DNA of 64,000 bases from positions 2,562,001-2,626,000 of the forward strand of contig NC_010718.1 in NCBI RefSeq assembly GCF_000020005.1, in the 5' to 3' direction. Numbering within the stretch: the first letter of the stretch is position 1; each line of letters starts with the position of its first letter. Positions 27,637 to 36,367 of the stretch are shown here, piece by piece. This DNA comes from Natranaerobius thermophilus JW/NM-WN-LF. GTDB taxonomy: Bacteria; Bacillota; Natranaerobiia; Natranaerobiales; Natranaerobiaceae. The notes beneath the pieces are model-generated. The model was not told the DNA's origin. It made no database searches and worked only from the letters and a program-made list of their open reading frames with translations. The position numbers were made by a program, and so were the translations under genes.

Positions 27637-28623
27637 CTAGTTTTGATACTCATAAAAAACTGTCCCATGATGATAACCGGATTCTATCTGATTCTCATTA
27701 AACAATGCATCTAAACTTTTAATTATTTCCTGAGGATGAACCTGCAAAACTGTTGTCAAATCCTCTAGAGTACAAGGGCGACGTTTTAATGCTTTGATTA
27801 TCTGAGCTCTAATCGAATCGTCATGTTTAGTTATAAGATTAGCTTGTCTTTCATAATCAGACTCGCCATCAGACTCATTTTTTATATTAGGGTTATTGGG
27901 TTCAGCTATTTCAACCCGTTGTGAATCTTTACCCGCTTCTATTAGCTTTTGACGCAATTTGTCACAAGCCCATGATGGATTAACATTATCCATGGCTGGT
28001 GGCCGGGCAACAGTATTAATATGAATTTTGTTTGTCTTAATTTGCATTAGCATCTCTACAATCTTATTTAAATTATCAACATCATCATTTATATTATCAA
28101 CCAGAAAAGTTTCTAGCCAAGTGATGCCCTGAAACTCATCACAAAATTCACTAATGCCCTCAACCATATGAGAAAATTCAATATCAGGGTGAGGGCAATT
28201 AATTTTCTGAAAGACATCTTTAGTTGCCGCATCTAGAGATGGCATAACTAAATCTGCACGACTTAAATCTTGCCTTACTTTTGGATTGTCTAGTAAAGAA
28301 CCATTAGTTATAACGGCTACAGGTAAATTTGAAATTTCTTTAACTTTGGCAATTATGTCACCAATTCCTTTATGAAGTGTTGGTTCACCACTTCCGGAAA
28401 AAGTAATATAATCAATACCTGTTAACTTTTTATTAATCACTTCTGTGAATTCAGACAATACAACTTTCGGGGAAACATAATAATCTCTGTTTATGGTAGT
28501 GTCTTGATCTGAACCCAATTGACAATAAATACAATTATAGCTACAAGTCTTGAAAGGAACGAGATCAATACCTAATGACCTTCCGAGCCTTCTTGATGGT
28601 ACTGGTCCAAAAATAGAACTCAC
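27637..28623 (-). CDS. Radical SAM protein (COG0731-like)
   Basis: 328-residue radical SAM enzyme with the cluster-binding motif CSYNCIYC near residue 27 and the family start GPVPSRRLGRSLG. A SAM-binding GSGEPT segment lies near residue 77. Related proteins are often annotated as wyosine-synthesis-like, but bacteria lack that tRNA pathway, so the real substrate is unknown. The C-terminal part resembles a winged helix (RRPCTLEDLTTVL). It is the last gene in the minus-strand Mrp/NifX/DUF134 group, 65 bp after the DUF134 gene, and lies convergent to nadC. Confidence 0.85.
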   Translation of the reverse strand: MSSIFGPVPSRRLGRSLGIDLVPFKTCSYNCIYCQLGSDQDTTINRDYYVSPKVVLSEFTEVINKKLTGIDYITFSGSGEPTLHKGIGDIIAKVKEISNLPVAVITNGSLLDNPKVRQDLSRADLVMPSLDAATKDVFQKINCPHPDIEFSHMVEGISEFCDEFQGITWLETFLVDNINDDVDNLNKIVEMLMQIKTNKIHINTVARPPAMDNVNPSWACDKLRQKLIEAGKDSQRVEIAEPNNPNIKNESDGESDYERQANLITKHDDSIRAQIIKALKRRPCTLEDLTTVLQVHPQEIIKSLDALFNENQIESGYHHGTVFYEYQN

Positions 28624-28687
28624 TGTCTACACCTCTTTACATGACTATTTTTTAGCTAATATTTGATCTAAAACTTAGCATTTAGTC

Positions 28688-29035
28688 CTAGGAGCTTTTA
28701 GGTCCTCCTCTATGCCTATGCTGTTCACATCCACATTGACAATCACGAACCTGGTAAATACCACCCTCTATCCGAATAGCTTTTCCGGAAACCAAAGCTT
28801 TGGAAATCTTCTCTCTGGCATTGGTCAATATTAATTGAAAGGTTGATCTGGATACATTCATTTTCTTAGCTGCATCTTGTTGGTCCAGGCCCTCAATATC
28901 TTTTAAACGAACCGCTTCCAACTCATCTACGTTTAATACTTCCTCTTGTAATTCTCGCAGAGGAACACCTGCAGGCTTAAAGTAATTAATCTCTGGAACA
29001 AACTCTACCGTACGTTTTCTAGGAGGTCTGGGCAT
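28688..29035 (-). CDS. DUF134 helix-turn-helix protein
   Basis: 115-residue small protein beginning [19 protein letters not shown], characteristic of the DUF134 family. The middle is a sigma-70-region-4-like helix-turn-helix ([18 protein letters not shown]). The C-terminal tail has [10 protein letters not shown], a possible metal site. Such genes commonly neighbour NifX-like and Mrp-like genes, as here. A regulatory role is likely but not shown; it could bind the promoter described at 33685-33713. Confidence 0.88.
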
Positions 29036-29179
29036 TTTTACACCACCTTTATAAGTTAATATTCCCTTGGTGATAATTTCATTTCGTTATTATATCATAG
29101 TGAATCTTAATATTAGAAACTTTTACAATATTTTTCGAATCACAATCCAGCACTGGCCAGCATTTCAGCAACCAGAACT

Positions 29180-31138
29180 TCAGTATTTCTGGACTTCAGA
29201 GCTCAGACGAGAAAAAATTTCTTTGATTTTTTTTGAGGTATCACAATGAGTATTATAGTCTACAATGGTTTGCCCCTTTAACTGGGCTTCAGTAACCTGT
29301 TCGTCATAAGGTAAACAGCCTAAATAATTAACATTCAATTCCTCTATTCTGTTAATAATGGTCTCAGTCATTTCTTTATTGATATCGTACTTGTTAATTA
29401 TCACACCTGCAGGAACTTGAAAGTGACTACACAATTCCAGAACCCGCTCCAAATCATGTAGTCCAGAAACAGTTGGTTCAGTAACTACCACGGCATATTC
29501 AGTACCTGTTAATGATGCTATCACTGGACATCCGGTACCAGGGGATCCATCCAATAATCCCTCCGTGACGTTATCAAAGCTGGCAAGTTCTTTGGCCTTT
29601 GTTCGGGTCAATGTAACTAATTTGCCCGAATTTTCTTCAGCAATACCTAAACGAGCGTGGGACATGGCTCCTTGAGAAATTTTCGATTTATACCATTCGC
29701 CGTTAATTGCTGGCTCCAACTTGATAGCGTCACTTTGACACACCAAGCGACAAGCACCACAGCCCTCACAGTTGAGAGGGTCAATTTGATATTTTTGTTT
29801 ATCTTCCCCCTCTCTTTCTTGAAATGTTATTGCTGCAAAGCGGCATACCTGATAACATTTACCACAACCACTACATTCATTGCTATCAATCCGAGCCAAG
29901 TATCCACCGCTGAAATCTCCCTGCTCCATGATATTTGGATTTAAGACCAAGGGTAAATCTGAAGCATCTACATCACAATCTGCCACAACGGCCTTATTAG
30001 CCAATGAAACCAGAGAGGCTGTTAAGGAAGTCTTTCCAGTCCCACCTTTCCCACTAATTACAACTAGCTCACGAAACTCTCCGGAGCCTTTATCCTTATA
30101 ATCCTGTTCTAAATCTAATTTACCATCCTGATTCTCGGACTGATTCTGGGGCTGATCCTTGGGCTGATCCTGGGGCCAGGACTGATCCTTGGGCCGGGAC
30201 TGATCCTGGGCGGCCTGGTTCTGATCCTGAGCCTGTACTTGACCTTTGTCTATACTCACCTTTTGTAAATTTAAGTATTGCAACAGTTCGGAAGAAAGTT
30301 TCGAAAACATTTTCTGATAATCATTAAATTCCTCAACAGCCAGTTCACCCCGGGAATAGAGCTCTGCTATCCTCCTGTCATTGGGAATCTCACCTATGAT
30401 GTGCAATTTTTCCCTTTGACAATAGTCATGTACTCCCGGGTCTTCACCGCCGCTTCTATTTATGACCACCACTGGCTCAATTCCAATTTCTCTGCACATC
30501 TCTACTGATAACTTGAGATCATGCAAACCAAAGGGTGTTAGATCGGTAACCAGTACACATAAATCACTATCTTTAACTGTTTCTACCGCTGGACAGGCAG
30601 TTCCAGGTGGTGCGTCCAATATATTAATATCACAATTGGCAAATTTCTTAACCTCCTTGATCATTCTAGGCGTCATGCCACCCTGACCCTGATTAACAGC
30701 GCCATAATGCATGGGAACACCTTTACCACGGCCGTGGAACAAAGTTCCCACGGACCGATTCCCTTCTTGTATAGCTGAATTAGGACAGGCCAAATTACAG
30801 GCACCACAGGCATGACATAGTTCGGGAAACAGTAAAATTTCCTGATTAATGGAGACTAGTGCATTAAAAACACATATCTGGCTGCACTCACCGCAGCCAG
30901 TACACTTTTCCTGATCAATACTTACTGGTGCGGTTATTTCAACATTTTCTTTTTTAACGTCTGTGGGAGAGAGAAATAAATGTCCATTGGGTTCTTCCAC
31001 ATCACAATCCAAGTATGTCACTCGACTATTAAAATCAAAGCCCGATTCTAGTCGTTTTAAATGCAAAACATAAGCTAGATTGGTAGCTAAAAAGGTCTTT
31101 CCGGTTCCACCTTTACCACTGGCTATAGTAATATTCAT
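29180..31138 (-). CDS. Fused double MinD/ParA-type ATPase with 4Fe-4S ferredoxin inserts
   Basis: 652 residues containing two copies of a P-loop ATPase with a ferredoxin insert. Copy 1 (about 1-290) has the deviant Walker A GKGGTGKTFL at 8-17, then cysteines 79/82/85/89 and 108/111/114/118. Copy 2 (about 355-652) has GKGGTGKTSL and a matching pair of clusters in CSGCGKCYQVC and CEGCGACRLVC. In many anaerobes these are two adjacent genes; here they are joined by a linker of about 50 residues rich in Gln, Asp and Pro (QDQ-type repeats). A role in Fe-S or metal-cofactor handling is inferred from the family and NifX neighbours. Confidence 0.9.
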   Translation of the reverse strand: MNITIASGKGGTGKTFLATNLAYVLHLKRLESGFDFNSRVTYLDCDVEEPNGHLFLSPTDVKKENVEITAPVSIDQEKCTGCGECSQICVFNALVSINQEILLFPELCHACGACNLACPNSAIQEGNRSVGTLFHGRGKGVPMHYGAVNQGQGGMTPRMIKEVKKFANCDINILDAPPGTACPAVETVKDSDLCVLVTDLTPFGLHDLKLSVEMCREIGIEPVVVINRSGGEDPGVHDYCQREKLHIIGEIPNDRRIAELYSRGELAVEEFNDYQKMFSKLSSELLQYLNLQKVSIDKGQVQAQDQNQAAQDQSRPKDQSWPQDQPKDQPQNQSENQDGKLDLEQDYKDKGSGEFRELVVISGKGGTGKTSLTASLVSLANKAVVADCDVDASDLPLVLNPNIMEQGDFSGGYLARIDSNECSGCGKCYQVCRFAAITFQEREGEDKQKYQIDPLNCEGCGACRLVCQSDAIKLEPAINGEWYKSKISQGAMSHARLGIAEENSGKLVTLTRTKAKELASFDNVTEGLLDGSPGTGCPVIASLTGTEYAVVVTEPTVSGLHDLERVLELCSHFQVPAGVIINKYDINKEMTETIINRIEELNVNYLGCLPYDEQVTEAQLKGQTIVDYNTHCDTSKKIKEIFSRLSSEVQKY

Positions 31139-31230
31139 GCTGATCCTCCTCAGTTTTTATCTTGGCTGCCACTGTTTAAACTTAAAAACCAGCCGGCAGG
31201 ACAATCATGCCTGCCGACTGCTTAATGGAT

Positions 31231-31617
31231 TTAGCTTTGTTCCTGTAAAGATTCGAGTTCTTCTATTCGCTTGTTGATTTTGTTTAATTGGCCTTTTAAA
31301 GCTTTGACCTGACTTTTAAGAATCTTTTTTTCCCTTTCGCTGTCCATATCGAAATCATCATGTACACTTTCCTGATTATAGGCCGGTAAACCTTCTACAA
31401 CCATCCCTGACCTGGCCCATCCTGGTAGGCCAGTAGCATAATACATGTGGCGAAAACCACTTCTTCTTCCGCCACCAGTTCTTCTTGTATCACTAGCTTT
31501 GTTTCTTTTAGACCCTGGATACGAAAAACCAGGTGTTTCATATCCAGCACAATATCCAGTTAATCGTCCACGCATTGGCCCTCTACCCATAGGACCAGTT
31601 CCATCTCCTCCTGGCAT
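31231..31617 (-). CDS. DUF5320-like glycine-rich protein with coiled coil
   Basis: 128-residue protein with the N-terminal block MPGGDGTGPMGRGPMRGRLT seen in the DUF5320 group, followed by a Gly/Tyr/Pro-rich part (GYCAGYETPGFSYPG) and a C-terminal coiled coil (KKILKSQVKALKGQLNKINK). Families of this sort sit beside NifX- and Mrp-like genes in anaerobes. It lies 30 bp after the first NifX-like gene, with AGGAGG at its start. Function is unknown. Confidence 0.85.
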   Translation of the reverse strand: MPGGDGTGPMGRGPMRGRLTGYCAGYETPGFSYPGSKRNKASDTRRTGGGRRSGFRHMYYATGLPGWARSGMVVEGLPAYNQESVHDDFDMDSEREKKILKSQVKALKGQLNKINKRIEELESLQEQS

Positions 31618-31647
31618 GAAGACACCTCCTTCAGTAAATAATATTGT

Positions 31648-31977
31648 TTAGTGATCACAATAAGCTTCCGTCCCCAAAAGTTCCCCTTTTAAATATAAAT
31701 TTAAAATTTCATCTACATCGCCTTCTACTCCCACGATGGTCTCAATACCCATCTCGGAAAATAAGTTCCTGGCTTTCATGCCCATACCACCTGAAATGAC
31801 ACAATCAACATTTAATTTAAACAAATAATTAGGTAAAAAGCCGGGTTTATGCCCGGGATTTAATATTACCTGTTGATTTTCGATGTGTCCCTCGCCTATT
31901 TCAGCTATGGTATATTCAGAACATCTACCAAAATGAGAGGCTACACATCCCTGTTCTGTTGCTACTGCTACTTTCAT
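31648..31977 (-). CDS. NifX/NafY-family cofactor-binding protein (first)
   Basis: 109-residue dinitrogenase iron-molybdenum-cofactor-binding-like protein (PF02579 type). The fold signatures are visible: MKVAVATEQG at the start, SHFGRCSEY (candidate metal contacts), and VISGGMGMKARNLF. No nitrogenase genes occur in this window, so it more likely belongs to the wider group of small Fe-S or metal-cluster carriers. It lies between a second NifX-like gene and the DUF5320 gene, all on the minus strand. Confidence 0.9.
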   Translation of the reverse strand: MKVAVATEQGCVASHFGRCSEYTIAEIGEGHIENQQVILNPGHKPGFLPNYLFKLNVDCVISGGMGMKARNLFSEMGIETIVGVEGDVDEILNLYLKGELLGTEAYCDH

Positions 31978-32037
31978 GACAATTGTCCTCCTTCATTGTT
32001 TGTTAATTTAAAAAGTTATATAAAATTAATATTTATT

Positions 32038-32385
32038 CTATTGATACTTTTCCATTTTGAGTTGGCCCTGTTGATATTCCTCCAAGGCAGTTCTAACCGT
32101 TCCTGTTGCTTCTGTATAAACATCTACATTTGAAGCTTGTAGTGCTCTCATAGCCTTTGGACCTACTTTGCCAGTGATAATCACTTTAACACCCTGATCT
32201 GCTATCAATTGAGCAGCTCTGACACCAGCTCCACTATCGGAATTCCTTGCTCGATTAGGCAATATTTCTACTTCATCATCATTCTGTCTATAAAGAACAA
32301 AGTATTCACATCGCCCAAAACGTTGATCAAGATAAGCATCCATGGGTGACTCAGCATTTTCCCCTTTTGCAGTTATTGCAATCAT
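32038..32385 (-). CDS. NifX/NafY-family cofactor-binding protein (second)
   Basis: 115-residue relative of the adjacent NifX-like protein, sharing the DQRFGRCEYFVLY and VIITGKVGPKAMRAL signatures. An earlier in-frame ATG at 32406 lies inside the IS target duplication; the AGGAGGGA site points to 32385. The IS6-like copy 2 starts 25 bp upstream of this start, so this first gene of the cluster has been separated from the promoter-like sequence now found on the far side of the element. Confidence 0.9.
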   Translation of the reverse strand: MIAITAKGENAESPMDAYLDQRFGRCEYFVLYRQNDDEVEILPNRARNSDSGAGVRAAQLIADQGVKVIITGKVGPKAMRALQASNVDVYTEATGTVRTALEEYQQGQLKMEKYQ

Positions 32386-32402
32386 TTGTTTCCCTCCTAT
32401 CT

Positions 32403-32410
32403 TCATAAAG
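32403..32410 (+). repeat. Target-site duplication of IS6-like copy 2 (left)
   Basis: TCATAAAG, repeated at 33637-33644 on the other side of the element. Confidence 0.9.
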
Positions 32411-33636
32411 AGTTCTGTTAAGTTATATGATATTTGAATCAGTCTCCGTCCCGGAGTTAAGATAGTTTTAGACAGAAATCAAAACCCTCCGGGAGAAAGG
32501 AGACTGATTCATGACTAAAGTTGTATGCCCTAGATGCAATAACAACTGCTCTGACAAGTTTTATAAGTTTGGTTTTGATAATCATGGTCATCAAAAGTAT
32601 CAATGTCAAGAATGTTTTAGTCAGTTTGCACCTAAGACACTTTCTAAAGGCGGGGATAAAAGAGGCCCTAATATGCCTCGCAAATATCCCTCTTGCCCTA
32701 AATGCGGGAAAGCTACGTTTTTACATCACGACTATGAATTTTATTCTAATTTGAGGTGTTGTGACAAAAGCTGTAATCATTCTTTCTATGTCCCTAAACC
32801 TCAAAGTATTCCTGAACCTTCGCAACTTGATATTAACGGCAAAGTAGACTTCTCTAACATGAGACATCCTCTTCATACTATTATTCGAGCTCTTTACCTG
32901 TACTTCATTAATGGCAGCTCTACTAGAGGTGTCTCTCAATTCCTTCTTGATTGTGAAGGAATTAAAGTGTCTCATGTTACTATTGCTGACTGGACTAAAA
33001 AGTTTGCACCTCTTTTTCTTTATATCTCTAGATATCTTAAACCTATTGATCTAGACTCTTCTGATGAGTGGCATGTTGACGAAACTGTAATTAAAATTAA
33101 AGGCCAAAGATTCTACGCCTGGACTGTTATTGATGCTGAAACTAGATTTGTACTTGCATTTCATCTATCTCCTTACAGAGATAGCCAGGCTGCTTTTAAA
33201 GTGCTGAACTATGCTAAGAAACATTTTGGACGACCTCATAGTATCGTCACAGATAGATATTGGGCTTACAATGCTCCAATTAAAGTTCTGTTTCCAAACT
33301 CTAATCACATCAGAGTCAAGTCTTTTCAAGATGATATCTCTAATAACTTAATTGAATCTTTTTTTCAGATTTTCAAAAGCTGGGTTAAGCAACGCAGAGG
33401 ATTTGCTTCTTTCCAGTCAGCCAACAAGTTGATTGCGGTATTTGTGTTTGCTTTTAACTTTGTTAGGACAAGCAATGTTTTGAATCAGTCTACTCCTGCT
33501 CAAGTTGCTGGGATTAATTACTCTAATCGTAATAGGACTTTTTGGCTTTTACATAGTAATAATGCCGCTTGACTGCCAAATCTTTTGAAATCTTGCGAGC
33601 AAGTGAGCTTATTTTTCATAACAACTTAACAGACTC
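32411..33636 (+). mobile_element. IS6-like insertion sequence, copy 2
   Basis: 1226 bp, the same length and ends as copy 1 (16365-17590), flanked by its own 8-bp duplication TCATAAAG. It is inserted between a minus-strand promoter-like sequence (33685-33713) and the NifX-like genes. The transposase reads away from those genes. Confidence 0.93.
32511..33572 (+). CDS. IS6-like (IS240-type DDE) transposase, copy 2
   Basis: 353 residues with the same architecture as copy 1: N-terminal zinc ribbons, then a DDE core (WHVDETVIKIKG, TDRYWAY, NLIESFFQ). About ten amino-acid differences from copy 1, including W to C in the second ribbon (NLRCCDKSC), D to N, S to P and K to Q. The frame and catalytic acids are intact. 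Confidence 0.93.
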   Translation: MTKVVCPRCNNNCSDKFYKFGFDNHGHQKYQCQECFSQFAPKTLSKGGDKRGPNMPRKYPSCPKCGKATFLHHDYEFYSNLRCCDKSCNHSFYVPKPQSIPEPSQLDINGKVDFSNMRHPLHTIIRALYLYFINGSSTRGVSQFLLDCEGIKVSHVTIADWTKKFAPLFLYISRYLKPIDLDSSDEWHVDETVIKIKGQRFYAWTVIDAETRFVLAFHLSPYRDSQAAFKVLNYAKKHFGRPHSIVTDRYWAYNAPIKVLFPNSNHIRVKSFQDDISNNLIESFFQIFKSWVKQRRGFASFQSANKLIAVFVFAFNFVRTSNVLNQSTPAQVAGINYSNRNRTFWLLHSNNAA

Positions 33637-33644
33637 TCATAAAG
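33637..33644 (+). repeat. Target-site duplication of IS6-like copy 2 (right)
   Basis: TCATAAAG, identical to 32403-32410. Confidence 0.9.
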
Positions 33645-33662
33645 TACTTAACTCACAATTAT

Positions 33663-33713
33663 GTTTTTGGTATATGTTATTTATAATTTAGCACAGTTTT
33701 TGGTATATGTCAA
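33663..33713 (-). promoter_or_regulatory. Displaced minus-strand promoter with paired 15-bp operator-like repeats
   Basis: On the minus strand TTGACA (33713-33708) and TAAATT (33690-33685) are 17 bp apart. Two exact copies of GTTTTTGGTATATGT (plus strand, 33663-33677 and 33696-33710) overlap the -35 and the expected start site, 33 bp apart. Without the IS, transcription from here would reach the second NifX-like gene after a leader of about 60 bases. Confidence 0.6.
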
Positions 33714-33828
33714 TTTCAGATTAAAAAATTTTCGAATAGAAAAATAAAAGGTATTCTACAATTAAAAAAATATTTATTTATGTTTTAATTTGTCGATTAA
33801 AACAAATATTAAGATAGAGGTGATATGT

Positions 33829-34281
33829 ATGCTACTTAAAGATAGATTAATAAGAGGTTTTATAGCTGGAGTTATCGCTAGCATCTTTGCTAATATCCCC
33901 GGCTATATCCTATACTCCCTTGGCACCACTTCAATGCGTTTTGTCGACTGGGCAGCTTTATTTATATATGGAACTCATGCACAAAATTTTTTAGAAATGA
34001 TAGTAGCCCAAGTTGGTCAAATTATATTTTCCGGAATACTTGGAATAATATTTGCCTATCTAATCCCCTATATCACAAGTATAGGGAACTTATTTAAAGG
34101 ATGGCTTTATGGCGTTGGATCTTGGTTTTTTATATACGCATTTACAATTTTATTTGATCTAGAACAAACTTATCCCATAAGATTTGGTACAGCTTTTTCC
34201 AACTTTATCGGAGCATCTATCTACGGCTTAATTCTAGCGGCAGTACTGAAATGGTTAGATAATAAAGTGAGTATAAAATAA
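33829..34281 (+). CDS. Multi-pass membrane protein of unknown function
   Basis: 150 residues with about four hydrophobic segments (RGFIAGVIASIFANIPGYIL, VAQVGQIIFSGILGIIFAYL, GWLYGVGSWFFIYAFTIL, ASIYGLILAAVLKWL). An earlier TTG at 33790 is in frame, but AGAGGTGAT just before 33829 makes the ATG there the better start. No family is recognised. It is followed by a hairpin usable by both converging genes. Confidence 0.7.
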   Translation: MLLKDRLIRGFIAGVIASIFANIPGYILYSLGTTSMRFVDWAALFIYGTHAQNFLEMIVAQVGQIIFSGILGIIFAYLIPYITSIGNLFKGWLYGVGSWFFIYAFTILFDLEQTYPIRFGTAFSNFIGASIYGLILAAVLKWLDNKVSIK

Positions 34282-34311
34282 AGGAGACCTTTCTTGGTCT
34301 CCTTTATTTAT
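34278..34311. terminator. Bidirectional terminator
   Basis: A 12-bp stem ATAAAGGAGACC / GGTCTCCTTTAT with a 6-nt loop. T-rich tails on both strands (TTTATTTATG on plus, TTTATTTTATA on minus) would serve the two convergent membrane-protein genes. Confidence 0.8.
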
Positions 34312-34337
34312 GGGAAGTATCTAAATGATTCTGAGCA

Positions 34338-34649
34338 TTAAATAATATACGTCATTGATAATATAACTGCCACAGTTAAAAACGGAACTATTCCTTTAAC
34401 ATATATGGTTTTATCTCCAAAAGCCCTATCATCTTTTTTATCCTGGTCTCTCAAGATAAATTCTACATACATAGCTAATAGCACTATAAAAGCTAAAGCG
34501 GCAATAAAAAAACCAACAAAGCCATCGATAGACTTTAATACATAATTTTTTATATTTACTGTGTAGTCTAACAACATGAACAATAGTAATCCTAAAAAAA
34601 TATTACGCAACACTATTCGAATTTTCTGTATAATCTGATAATTTAACAA
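34338..34649 (-). CDS. Small membrane protein, unknown
   Basis: About 103 residues with three likely membrane helices (around IFLGLLLFMLLDY, FVGFFIAALAFIVLLAMYV and VPFLTVAVILSMTYII) and a charged loop RDQDKKDDRAFGDK. The open frame extends to GTG 34715 without a ribosome site; TTG 34649 has AAGGGGTG nine bases upstream and is preferred. No family is recognised. Confidence 0.6.
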   Translation of the reverse strand: MLNYQIIQKIRIVLRNIFLGLLLFMLLDYTVNIKNYVLKSIDGFVGFFIAALAFIVLLAMYVEFILRDQDKKDDRAFGDKTIYVKGIVPFLTVAVILSMTYII

Positions 34650-34733
34650 GGTTTGATACACCCCTTGTCTGTTATAGTTATTTATAGAAGGGCAGGAAAG
34701 CCCCTCTTGGATCACGTAATAATAAAGTAAAGG

Positions 34734-34890
34734 TGGCCATCCGGGGAAAGACCAAACACCCCTAGTTAGTACGACTACTTAAAAAAGAACTGTCTTCCCC
34801 GGATACCATAAGTAGCAGTTACGGACTATAGAGAAGTTGTGCCTCGAGCACTGATGCTAGACAAGGCTTACCTCTGCTACTAAATACCAT
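34734..34890 (+). ncRNA. Candidate IS110 bridge RNA
   Basis: Non-coding, strongly folding stretch just upstream of the IS110 transposase. Stem 1 pairs 34739-34752 with 34792-34804 (ATCCGGGGAAAGAC with GTCTTCCCCGGAT, one bulged A) and extends by TGG/CCA. Stem 2 pairs AGTAGCAG (34811-34818) with CTGCTACT (34874-34881) and contains a smaller GTGC-CTCGA-GCAC hairpin. Position and two-loop layout fit the bridge RNAs described for IS110 elements; the loops would hold the target and donor guides. Confidence 0.5.
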
Positions 34891-34910
34891 CACCTTAAGG
34901 AGGTCTTAGA

Positions 34911-36110
34911 ATGTACTTTGTTGGGATTGATTGGGCTGATACAAAACATGATATCCTGGTCATGAGTGGCGATGGTAGAGAACTAGATAACTTCACTATT
35001 CAACATTCTAAAGATGGTTTTGAAACTCTAAAAAACAAGCTATTAAAACATGATGACGATCCTGAAAACTTCTATTGCTTAATTGAAACTAAACATGGAC
35101 TTTTAACCCAATATCTTTTAGAAAATAACTTCACTGTTTATTCTGTTAACCCCAAACTAGTTGATGCTAGAAGAAAAGCTTCTGGGGCTAAAACTGACTT
35201 TATTGATGCTAAAATACTAGCTAATATGGGTAGATCAGAGCTCCATGACTTACATAAGCTAGAGCCTGATTCTGAACACATCCAAGAACTTAAAGTACTC
35301 ACCAGAGATCAAGAAGCTCTTATACAAGAAAGTGCTAGGTTAACAAATAGACTGATTTCAACCCTGAAAGAATATTACCCTGTTGCTCTTGAATTGTTTT
35401 CTAAAATAACTCTACCTGTTTCTCTAGCTTTTTTAAGGAAATATCCTACTCCAAAACAGGCTCGAAAAGCTAGTAGAGATGAGATCTTTAAGTTTTTAAA
35501 AAAGCAAAAACATCCTAACCCTACGTCTAAAGCTAATGAGATCTTCACAAAGCTTCAAAAACCTAATTTAGAAGGAAACAGAGCCATTTGTTCTGCCAAG
35601 TCTAAGTTTTTATTTACTATCCTAGATCAGCTAGAGCCTTTATTAGAACATATTGATGAGTACGACAAGGAAATCGAGAAACTTTTTAAGTCCCACTCTG
35701 ACAGTAAAATTTTCGACAGCATACCAGGTGCCGGTAAGCGAATTGCACCGAGGCTGCTGGCAGAGTGGGGAGACGATCGCAGCCGTTATGCTGACGCCTC
35801 GGTGGTACAGGCCCTTGCGGGAACTTCACCAGTACCCCATCAAAGTGGCAAAATGCGTATTGTAAAAAGGCGACACTCTTGTATTAAGCCTTTTCGAAAC
35901 GCTTTACATCAGTTCGCTCTACAAACTACAAGGTGGATCCCCTGGGCCAAAGACTATTACTACAAAAAGCGCAAAGAAGGTAAACAGCATCATGAAGCTG
36001 TAAGGACTCTAGCTAATATTTGGGTTAGGATACTCTTTGCTATGTGGGTAAACAAAGAGCCCTACAACGAAAGCAAGTTCATAAAAGCTAGAGAAAAACA
36101 CGCTGCTTAA
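34911..36110 (+). CDS. IS110-family DEDD transposase (recombinase)
   Basis: 399 residues. The N-terminal RuvC-like domain has the acidic residues expected for the DEDD site: GIDWADTKHDI at the start, LIETKHG near residue 60, and DFIDAKILA near 97. The C-terminal Transposase_20 region shows SIPGAGKRIAPRLLAEWGD and ALAGTSPVPHQSGK. Start ATG with AAGGAGG upstream. Complete by length. It acts with a structured RNA from the element's end in characterised relatives, which fits the folded DNA just upstream. Confidence 0.94.
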   Translation: MYFVGIDWADTKHDILVMSGDGRELDNFTIQHSKDGFETLKNKLLKHDDDPENFYCLIETKHGLLTQYLLENNFTVYSVNPKLVDARRKASGAKTDFIDAKILANMGRSELHDLHKLEPDSEHIQELKVLTRDQEALIQESARLTNRLISTLKEYYPVALELFSKITLPVSLAFLRKYPTPKQARKASRDEIFKFLKKQKHPNPTSKANEIFTKLQKPNLEGNRAICSAKSKFLFTILDQLEPLLEHIDEYDKEIEKLFKSHSDSKIFDSIPGAGKRIAPRLLAEWGDDRSRYADASVVQALAGTSPVPHQSGKMRIVKRRHSCIKPFRNALHQFALQTTRWIPWAKDYYYKKRKEGKQHHEAVRTLANIWVRILFAMWVNKEPYNESKFIKAREKHAA

Positions 36111-36367
36111 TTTAGTTTTAAAAGAGCAAAATTTCAAATTTGGATTACTGTATCCTGTGTTTCCAAAATTTTACAGAGTTTTATCCTTTACATAGAGAAT
36201 CTTTTTTAAATAATAATTAAGCGGATAAATATTTTAACACTATTATACATTTAAAATATCATTTTAATCAAGCTTCAGTTTTATGCCCAGTGACAATCCG
36301 AAAAGGACTATTCGAAGTAAATAAATAACTAGTCAAGGTATTATAAAGGTAAATACTGTTAATATAA

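Larger units (their letters stand above)
34720..36180 (+). mobile_element. IS110-family element (approximate ends)
   Basis: Transposase gene plus about 190 bp of highly structured upstream DNA and a short 3' non-coding part. IS110 elements lack clear terminal inverted repeats, so the ends cannot be fixed from one copy. The left end must lie after the start of the small membrane-protein gene at about 34660. Confidence 0.65.

Noticed and set aside
28688-32385. A nitrogen-fixation cluster
   Set aside because: NifX-like proteins are present, but no nifH, nifD or nifK occurs; these families also occur in non-diazotrophs.
16365-33636. Composite transposon formed by the two IS6-like copies carrying nadABC and other genes
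   Set aside because: Each copy has its own, different 8-bp duplication (GATAATTT and TCATAAAG), which shows independent insertions.
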